Positions 57,844 through 64,000 of a stretch of 64,000 bases of DNA are shown piece by piece. This DNA is from Parerythrobacter_A sp963799315 (GTDB lineage Bacteria; Pseudomonadota; Alphaproteobacteria; Sphingomonadales; Sphingomonadaceae). The stretch's first letter is position 1, and every line of letters starts with the position of its first letter. A program made the translations under genes and the position numbers. The notes beneath the pieces were generated by a model, which saw only the letters and a program-made list of their open reading frames with translations, ran no database searches and was not told where the DNA came from. The DNA lies in assembly GCA_963799315.1 (NCBI GenBank), contig CAWCWP010000001.1:62001-126000 (forward strand), given 5' to 3'.

Positions 57844-59136
57844 ATGAAGGTTGGCAAATTTCGTTTCTGGATCGTCGGCCTCGTCGCGCTGGCAACCATT
57901 ATCAACTATATCGACCGCGGTGCGCTGGCCGTGCTGTGGCCGGAGATTTCGGAAGAGCTCGGCCTTACCAAGGTCGAATACGCCATTATCATCAATGTCT
58001 TCACCTTCGCATACGCCTTCGGGCAAACGCTGTTTGGCAAGATATTCGACTGGATCGGCGTACGACTGGGGTTCGTGCTGTCGATTGTGGTCTGGTCGGC
58101 GGCGACGATGCTGCACGCGCTCGCCACCGGGCTGACCAGTTTTGCCGTATTTCGTGGATTGCTCGGCGTTTCGGAAGCAGGCAATTGGCCCGGCGCGACC
58201 AAGGCGAACGCGGAATGGTTCCCCATCAACGAACGCGCACTGGCGCAGGGTATTTTCAATTCGGGCGCAGCCATCGGCGGGATAGTTTCCGCGCCGATCG
58301 TGGGCCTGATGTTCGTTTTTCTGGGAAGCTGGCAAGCGACATTTATCGCCATCGGTGCGCTCGGCTTCCTGTGGCTGATACCGTGGCTGATCGTCTACAA
58401 ATCCGGGCCTGAGGCGCATCCGTGGATATCGGAAGAAGAGCGGCAGTTCATCCTGACCGGACAGCGCAACAAGGACGTCGACGATGTCGCCGACTATGCG
58501 CCGACGACGGGCGAAATCTTGTCGCGCAAGGAAAGCTGGGGCGTCATCATGGCGTCGTTCTTCCTCGACCCGATCTGGTGGCTGTTCGTCGGCTGGCTGC
58601 CGCTTTACCTGAACGAAACCTATGGCTTCGGTGTCGAGGACATCGCGACATATGCAGCGGTGCCGTATATCGGCGCGATGCTGGGCGCATGGTTTGGCGG
58701 CTTGCTGGCGCAGAACCGGATTGCTGTCGGATGGAGCGTCAACCGCACTCGCAAAAGCGTGATTGCGCTGGGCGGACTTATCATGCTGGTTTCGCTTCTG
58801 GCCACATCGGTTGCCGCGACGCCGCTTGTCGCCGTCCTGTTGATGGCGGTCATCCTGTTCGGGTTCCAGACTGCGGTCGGCAATATCCAGACATTGCCGA
58901 GCGATTTCTACAGCGGCAAATCGGTCGGCTCGCTGGCCGGGTTCGCCGGAACTGCGGCCAAGCTGGCCGTGGTACTGCTGAATTTCCTGATCCCGATTAT
59001 CACCGTGAACAGTTACGCGCCGGCCTTCATCGTGGGCGCAGGCCTGGCGATCGCCACCGTGCTTTCGGTGTTCTTCCTGTGTCCGGAAATCAAACCGCTC
59101 AAGCCGAAATCCATTCCAGCCAATTCTCTCCAGTAA
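57844..59136 (+). CDS. MFS transporter, ACS/hexuronate (ExuT-like) family
   Basis: 430 residues from ATG 57844. Twelve hydrophobic segments begin with FWIVGLVALATIINYIDRGALAV, the ExuT/ACS entry motif. The loop 2-3 signature is GKIFDWIGVRLG, and TM4 contains GLLGVSEAGNWPGATKANAEWF, diagnostic of hexuronate and related organic-anion importers. In alginate clusters this transporter takes DEH or other monouronates into the cytoplasm. It lies between PL17 and the probable DEH reductase. Confidence 0.92.
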   Translation: MKVGKFRFWIVGLVALATIINYIDRGALAVLWPEISEELGLTKVEYAIIINVFTFAYAFGQTLFGKIFDWIGVRLGFVLSIVVWSAATMLHALATGLTSFAVFRGLLGVSEAGNWPGATKANAEWFPINERALAQGIFNSGAAIGGIVSAPIVGLMFVFLGSWQATFIAIGALGFLWLIPWLIVYKSGPEAHPWISEEERQFILTGQRNKDVDDVADYAPTTGEILSRKESWGVIMASFFLDPIWWLFVGWLPLYLNETYGFGVEDIATYAAVPYIGAMLGAWFGGLLAQNRIAVGWSVNRTRKSVIALGGLIMLVSLLATSVAATPLVAVLLMAVILFGFQTAVGNIQTLPSDFYSGKSVGSLAGFAGTAAKLAVVLLNFLIPIITVNSYAPAFIVGAGLAIATVLSVFFLCPEIKPLKPKSIPANSLQ

Positions 59137-59151
59137 ACGGGACCGATCACC

Positions 59152-59907
59152 ATGAAATTCCAAGGCAAGACAGCAATCGTAACGGGCGGCAGCCGCGATA
59201 TCGGACGCGCCATCTGTGTGAAGCTGGCCAGCGAGGGCGCGAATGTCGTCGTCAATTACAACAGCAACGAAGACGATGCCGACGCCACGCTGTCGGCCAT
59301 CGCCGCCGCTGGTGGCGGCAAGGGCATCAAGGTAAAGGCCGATGTGACGAAAGCCGCCGATGTCGCCGCGCTGGTCAAGGCAGCCCAGGACGAGTTCGGC
59401 GATGAGATCCACGTCCTGGTCAACAATGCGGGCGGTCTCGTCGCGCGCAAGACCCTGTCGGAAATGGACGAGGAGTTCTTCAACCACGTCATGCAACTAA
59501 ATGTGACTTCGACCTTCCTTGCCACGCAGGCTGCGGCACCGCATATGAAGGAAGGCGCTGCAATCGTGAACCTTGCCTCGCTTGCGGGCCGCGATGGCGG
59601 TGGCGGCGGTGCATCTGCCTATGCGACTTCGAAGGGTGCCGTGATGACCTTTACCCGCGCGATGGCGAAGGAGCTGGGTCCGAAGGGCATTCGCTGCAAC
59701 GCGCTGTGCCCGGGCATGATCGCGACGGCGTTCCACGACAAGTTCACGCCGGATGCAGCCCGTGAAAACGTGGCCAATTCCACACCCTTGAAGCGACAGG
59801 GTAAGGCCGGGGAAGCAGCCGATGCCGTGGCTTACCTGGCTTCGGACGACGCATCGTTCATCAACGGGGCCAATGTCGATATCAATGGCGGCCTCGCCTA
59901 CTCCTGA
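59152..59907 (+). CDS. SDR oxidoreductase, probable DEH reductase
   Basis: 251 residues from ATG 59152, 15 bases after the MFS stop. TGGSRDIG at residues 11-18 (Asp where most have Gly), NNAGG, catalytic tyrosine in SAYATSKGA, and INGGLAYS at the end. In alginate operons an SDR at this position reduces DEH to 2-keto-3-deoxygluconate with NAD(P)H; the order lyase-MFS-SDR-aldolase-kinase is the usual one. The general SDR assignment is sure; the substrate is from context. Confidence 0.87.
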   Translation: MKFQGKTAIVTGGSRDIGRAICVKLASEGANVVVNYNSNEDDADATLSAIAAAGGGKGIKVKADVTKAADVAALVKAAQDEFGDEIHVLVNNAGGLVARKTLSEMDEEFFNHVMQLNVTSTFLATQAAAPHMKEGAAIVNLASLAGRDGGGGGASAYATSKGAVMTFTRAMAKELGPKGIRCNALCPGMIATAFHDKFTPDAARENVANSTPLKRQGKAGEAADAVAYLASDDASFINGANVDINGGLAYS

Positions 59908-59927
59908 TCGGTGCGAAGGGGCGTCCA

Positions 59928-60572
59928 ATGAATGTGATATCCGAAATCGAAAGGCGGCTGTCGTCCGCGCCGGTGGTTCCGCTGGTTTCGGCGGACGATC
60001 CGGCGGTGGCGGTGCAAACGGCGCGGGCGCTTCAGGATGGCGGGCTGACCGTGATCGAAGTGGTCCTGCGCACCGACACCGCGCAGGCCTGCATGGAAGC
60101 GATCATCGCGGAAACGGACGGGCTGATCGTCGGCGCCGGCACGGTGTTGACGCTGGATCAGGCACGGTCGGTGGTTGCGTCGGGCGCGCAGTTCATCGTG
60201 TGCCCCGGACTGGTCGATGAGGTGGTCCGGTTCTGCAGCGAAGCCGGTGTGCCGGTGTATCCCGGAACGATGACGGCGGGAGAGGTCCAGCGCGCCTATG
60301 CGCTGGGTTTGCGGGCTGTGAAGTTCTTTCCCGCCAGTCTTGCGGGTGGTGTGCCGATGCTGAAGGCGCTTGGATCGGTTTTCCGCGATATGAAGTTCAT
60401 GCCGACGGGTGGTGTCTCCGCCGAAAATCTGGCCGATTACCTCGCTCTGCCAAGCGTTATCGCGTGCGGCGGTAGCTGGCTCACGCCCAAAGACGCAATC
60501 GACGCCGGCGATTTCGAACGCATTACCAAACTTGCTAGCGAAGCAGTCGCGATTGCCGCCGCCGCGCGCTGA
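59928..60572 (+). CDS. eda: 2-keto-3-deoxy-6-phosphogluconate aldolase
   Basis: 214 residues from ATG 59928. Schiff-base Lys132 is in VKFFPAS, with Glu44 (IEVVLRT) and GAGTVLTLDQA as in the KDPG/KHG aldolase family; MPTGGVSAENL binds phosphate. It splits KDPG to pyruvate and glyceraldehyde-3-phosphate, the last step of the uronate route. It is followed 30 bases later by the KDG kinase gene. Confidence 0.94.
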   Translation: MNVISEIERRLSSAPVVPLVSADDPAVAVQTARALQDGGLTVIEVVLRTDTAQACMEAIIAETDGLIVGAGTVLTLDQARSVVASGAQFIVCPGLVDEVVRFCSEAGVPVYPGTMTAGEVQRAYALGLRAVKFFPASLAGGVPMLKALGSVFRDMKFMPTGGVSAENLADYLALPSVIACGGSWLTPKDAIDAGDFERITKLASEAVAIAAAAR

Positions 60573-60602
60573 CCCGATCGATACAACCCGAAAGACGATA
60601 TC

Positions 60603-61637
60603 ATGGCTGAATTCCTGTCATTTGGCGAAATCATGCTGCGGCTGAAAACGCCCGGCCACGAACGGTTTTTCCAGTCCCCGCAATTCGAAGCAACTTTCGG
60701 TGGCGGCGAGGCCAATGTGGCTGTCGCCCTTCGCAATTACGGTCTGCGATTCAGGCTTCGTGTCCGCATTGCCCGATAACGACATCGGCGAAAATGCGAT
60801 CATGGAGTTGCGCAAATTCGGTGTCGACACCGCGCATGTCAGCCGTTCCGGCGACCGGGTGGGCATCTATTTTCTCGAAACGGGATCGAACCAGCGCCCG
60901 TCGAAAGTGGTCTATGATCGCGCGAATTCCTCGATCTGCAATGCGAGCGCGGACGAGTTCGACTGGCCGACCATCTTCAAGGGTGTGAAATGGCTCCACA
61001 TTACTGGCATCACGCCCGCCCTTAGCCCAGTCTGCCGCCGATCTTTCGATGGCCTGTGTGAAGGCTGCCAAGGATGCTGGCGTCACCGTGTCGTGCGATT
61101 TCAACTTCCGTGGCAAGCTGTGGAAATACGGCAAGACCGCGCCCGAAGTGATGCGCGAGCTGGTCAAATATGTCGATGTCGGCATCGCTAACGAAGAAGA
61201 CTGCCAGAAGTCGCTCGATATCACTGTCGATGTTGATGTTGAAGTCGGGCGAGCTCGACACCAAGAAATACGAAGCGCTGGGGCAGAAGGTGCTCGACAT
61301 CTATCCCGACATGCACACCATCGCGATTACGCTGCGCGAGAGCCTCAGTGCAGACCGCAATAACTGGTCGGCGTGCCTGCGCACACGCGATGGGGGCTTC
61401 AAGCTTTCGCGGAAATACGAGCTGACCGATATCGTCGACCGGGTCGGCGGCGGTGACAGCTTTGCTTCGGCCCTGATTTACGGACTCACCGCATACGAAG
61501 ACCGCCAGCAGAGCCTGGAATTTGCAGTGGCTGCCAGCGCGCTGAAGCATACGATCTCCGGCGATTTCAATCGCGTGTCGGTGCCCGAGGTCGAGAAGCT
61601 GATGGCGGGTGACGGATCGGGCCGCGTGCAGCGGTAG
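60603..61637 (+). CDS. kdgK: 2-keto-3-deoxygluconate kinase (three frameshifts as read)
   Basis: About 345 residues from ATG 60603. PfkB-family start FLSFGEIMLRLKTPGHERF and FGGGEANVAVAL; after changes near 60750, 61025 and 61240 it continues with VSCDFNFRGKLWKYGK, VGIANEEDCQKSL and the ATP/catalytic motif VDRVGGGDSFASALIYGL (the Asp acts as base). It phosphorylates KDG to KDPG for the adjacent aldolase. The complete motif set suggests an active gene with sequence errors. Confidence 0.9.
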
Positions 61638-61673
61638 CATGACCGGCGTGGTCCTTCTGCGGAGGCACCTCGC

Positions 61674-62916
61674 ATGAGGAACAGGCTTGCCCTGTTCCTG
61701 CCCGGCATATTCCTGCTGGGCTTCAATATCGGCACCGGCAGCGTCACGACCATGGCGAAGGCCGGGGCGAGCTATGGCATGGCCTTGTTGTGGACCGTCG
61801 CCCTGTCATGCGTCGCAACCTTCGTGATGATCAATGCCTATGGCCGGTACACGCTGGCGACCGGAGAGACGGCGTTGCAGGCGTTTCGCAAGCACATCCA
61901 TCCGGCCGTCGGCCTGTTCTTTATCGTGGCGCTCACGGCAGGGGTTGCGGGCAGCGTGATGGGCGTGATGGGGATTGTCGCCGATATCAGCTTCGAATGG
62001 TCCAAGGCCTTTGTCGCGGGCGGTATAGCACCGGTATATTGGGCGGCATTGTTCTGCGCGCTGGTCTATTTCATCTTCTGGAACGGCCGAACGCAGGTGT
62101 TCGAACGATCGCTGGCGGTGATCGTCGCGGTCATGGCGGCCAGCTTCGTCGTGAACTTCTTCCTCATGATGCCGCCACCGGGCGACATCGCGCGCGGGTT
62201 GCTGCCGACCGTGCCCGACATGACCGATAGCGAAAGGGGCGGACAGGGACCGCTGCTGCTGATCGCATCGATGGTGGGCACAACGCTGTTCTCCGGCCTT
62301 TTCATCATTCGCACCACACTGGTGAAGGAAGCAGGCTGGACAATGGCGGACGAACGCCAGCAGCGCCGTGATGCGCTGTTCGCGGTGATCATGATGTTCG
62401 TGATCAGCGCCGCGATCATGGCCGCGGCGGCGGGTACGCTGTTTGCCGAAGGGCTGGGGCTGGAACAGCCTGCGCAAATGATTTCGCTACTGGAACCGCT
62501 GGCCGGTCCGCTGGCCGCATCGATATTCGCCATCGGGATCATCGCCGCCGGTGTGTCCTCGCAGTTTCCCAATGTGCTGATGCTGCCGTGGCTGCTGTGC
62601 GATTATTTCCAGAACTCCGCGCGACATGACGCTGCCGCGATACCGGATCATGGTGTTCCTCATTTCCTTGCTCGGACTGGTCGTACCACTGTTCGATGCA
62701 CGACCGGTGCCGGTGATGATCGTTTCGCAAGCGTTCAACGTCGTGCTGCTGCCTGCAACCGTGGCGTGCATCTTCTATCTCGGCAATCGCGCCGACCTGA
62801 TGGGGCAATACCGGTTCGGTGCGAGCGTAAATGCGGCGCTGGCAGCGATATTCCTCTTCTCGCTGGTGACCGGCTATATGGGCTTCACCGGCTTGCAGGC
62901 GATGCTGGCCGGCTGA
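61674..62916 (+). CDS. Nramp-related membrane transporter (one frameshift as read)
   Basis: About 413 residues from ATG 61674 with eleven or so hydrophobic segments. The first contains FNIGTGSVTTMAKAGASYGM, which sits where Nramp metal transporters have DPGN. TM6-like region is GTTLFSGLFIIRTTLVKEAGW. The frame changes near 62625 and resumes with LPRYRIMVFLISLLG. Overall fold and length match Nramp-related (APC superfamily) transporters, but the metal-binding Asp/Asn/Met set is not evident, so it may carry another solute. It lies between kdgK and uxuA. Confidence 0.75.
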
Positions 62917-62931
62917 TCGGGGAGGCAGGAT

Positions 62932-64000
62932 ATGCGGCAGTCTTGGAGATGGTTCGGCCCCGCAGATCCGGTGACGCTGGATGAAATACGCCAGACCGGC
63001 GCGACCGATATCGTCAGCGCGCTTCACGATGTGCCCATCGGCGAGGAATGGCAGGCAGACGCGATTGCCGCGCACAAGGCGCTGGTCGAGGCGCGCAACG
63101 ACACGATGGCGCCGCTGCACTGGACCGTGGTCGAGAGCATCCCCGTCCACGAGGACATCAAGCTCGCCGCACCTGGCAATGCGCGATATGTCGACAGCTG
63201 GATCGCTTCGATGGAAAATCTTGCTGCCCACGGCATCAGGACAATCTGCTATAATTTCATGCCGGTGATCGACTGGACGCGCACCGATCTGCGCTACCCC
63301 TTGCCGACCGGTGCCTATGCGCTGCGGTTCGATCAGGTGCGGTTCGCGGCATTCGATCTGTTCATCCTCGAACGGGCGAATGCACGGGCCGATTACACCA
63401 GCGAGGAAGTCGACCGCGCGCAGGAGGTATTCCGCGCCATGCCGGAAAGCGAACGTGATGCGCTGACGAAGACCGTTATTGCCGGGCTGCCGGGGCGGAT
63501 GACCGACGCCTATTCGCTGGAGGACTTTCGCGTCGCGCTGGCGCGATATGACGGCATCGATCATGCCCGATTGCGCGAGAACCTGCTGGCATTCCTGTCG
63601 AAGGTCGCGCCGGTGGCGGAGGCGCTGGATGTGAAGCTGGCGATCCATCCAGACGATCCGCCGTGGGATATGTTCGGCTTGCCCCGCGTTATCTGCACCC
63701 CCGACGATCTCGATATCCTGTTCGCGGCCCAGCCAAGCCCGGCAAACGGCATGACGCTATGCGTTGGGACGTATGGCAGCAGGCCAGACAACGACTTGCC
63801 GCAGATGGCATGCGACTATGCGGACCGTATCCACTTCGCGCATTTGCGCGGTGTCACCCGCGATGCCGGGGAACCGCGTTCGTTCTACGAGGCAAGCCAT
63901 CTGGATAGCGATATCGACATGGTGCGCGTGGTGAAGAACCTGCTGCGAGAACGAGCGGGATCAGGGGCGCCAGATATTCATCCGGCCCGATCATGGGCAC
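62932..64000 (+). CDS. uxuA: Mannonate dehydratase, partial at window end
   Basis: From ATG 62932 (GGGGAGG upstream) the frame is open to the window end, covering about 356 residues. MRQSWRWFGPADPVTL is a clear UxuA start, with LHDVPIGEEW, YNFMPVIDWTRTDL, LAIHPDDPPW (metal ligands) and LCVGTYGSR. In the last ~45 bases the frame seems to shift: reading one base over gives IRPDHGH, the conserved C-terminal motif. It dehydrates D-mannonate to KDG using Mn2+ or Fe2+, so saturated mannuronate/glucuronate residues can join the same pathway. Confidence 0.93.
   Translation, partial: MRQSWRWFGPADPVTLDEIRQTGATDIVSALHDVPIGEEWQADAIAAHKALVEARNDTMAPLHWTVVESIPVHEDIKLAAPGNARYVDSWIASMENLAAHGIRTICYNFMPVIDWTRTDLRYPLPTGAYALRFDQVRFAAFDLFILERANARADYTSEEVDRAQEVFRAMPESERDALTKTVIAGLPGRMTDAYSLEDFRVALARYDGIDHARLRENLLAFLSKVAPVAEALDVKLAIHPDDPPWDMFGLPRVICTPDDLDILFAAQPSPANGMTLCVGTYGSRPDNDLPQMACDYADRIHFAHLRGVTRDAGEPRSFYEASHLDSDIDMVRVVKNLLRERAGSGAPDIHPARSWA

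Noticed and set aside
1..64000. CRISPR arrays, insertion sequences, integrases or prophage genes.
   Set aside because: No regularly spaced repeats, transposase motifs or phage structural genes were seen anywhere in the window.

Overview
The window is high-GC, gene-dense alphaproteobacterial chromosome, most likely from a sphingomonad (Sphingomonadales, Erythrobacter/Sphingomonas-like). This rests on three large TonB-dependent receptors, tight ATGA-coupled operons, codon use, and the overall mix of catabolic genes. Genus and species are inference. No intergenic stretch exceeds about 300 bases. Roughly 27 open reading frames break by one or two bases and continue at the next conserved motif. 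Many breaks fall in short homopolymers or GC dinucleotide runs, and ppk1, kdgK and a CoA transferase are among the genes hit. The simplest reading is residual indel error in the assembly, so broken genes are described here as single genes with frameshifts.

Region 1 (1-18.4 kb) is a lipid or hydrophobic-acid catabolic block. It starts with a partial glycosyltransferase and an SDR on the minus strand. A plus-strand operon follows: cytochrome P450, SDR, APH-type phosphotransferase, a small partner protein, TetR, histidine phosphatase, acyl-CoA synthetase and aldehyde dehydrogenase. Next come a TonB receptor, a cNMP-binding thioredoxin-reductase-like flavoprotein, enoyl-CoA hydratase, CaiB-type CoA transferase, an alpha/beta hydrolase and an LCAD-type acyl-CoA dehydrogenase. 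The set resembles the LvaA-E logic, in which a 4-hydroxyacyl-CoA is phosphorylated and then enters beta-oxidation.

Region 2 (18.4-29.5 kb) holds a long intergenic palindrome, ribB with an N-terminal HTH, a flavin reductase, adjacent Crp/Fnr and TetR regulators, a large DUF2339-like membrane protein, and a TonB receptor paired with a beta-helix lipoprotein.

Region 3 (29.7-41.9 kb) is a compact chromosomal type IV secretion cluster (virB1, B2, B3, B4, B6, B9, B10, B11) with no visible virB5, virB7, virB8 or virD4. It is followed directly by ppk1 and ppx (polyphosphate metabolism) and a tRNA-Arg.

Region 4 (42-64 kb) is an alginate/uronate utilisation locus: a pectate-lyase-like protein, FAH-family hydratase, TRAP transporter, RpiB-family isomerase plus KduD, TonB receptor, FadR-type GntR regulator, PL6 and PL17 alginate lyases, a hexuronate MFS transporter, a probable DEH reductase, KDPG aldolase, KDG kinase, an Nramp-like transporter and mannonate dehydratase (partial at the window end). 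Together they would depolymerise alginate, import uronates, and convert them via 2-keto-3-deoxygluconate to pyruvate and glyceraldehyde-3-phosphate. A recurrent TTGGTATG motif in four intergenic regions of this locus is a good candidate operator for the GntR regulator.
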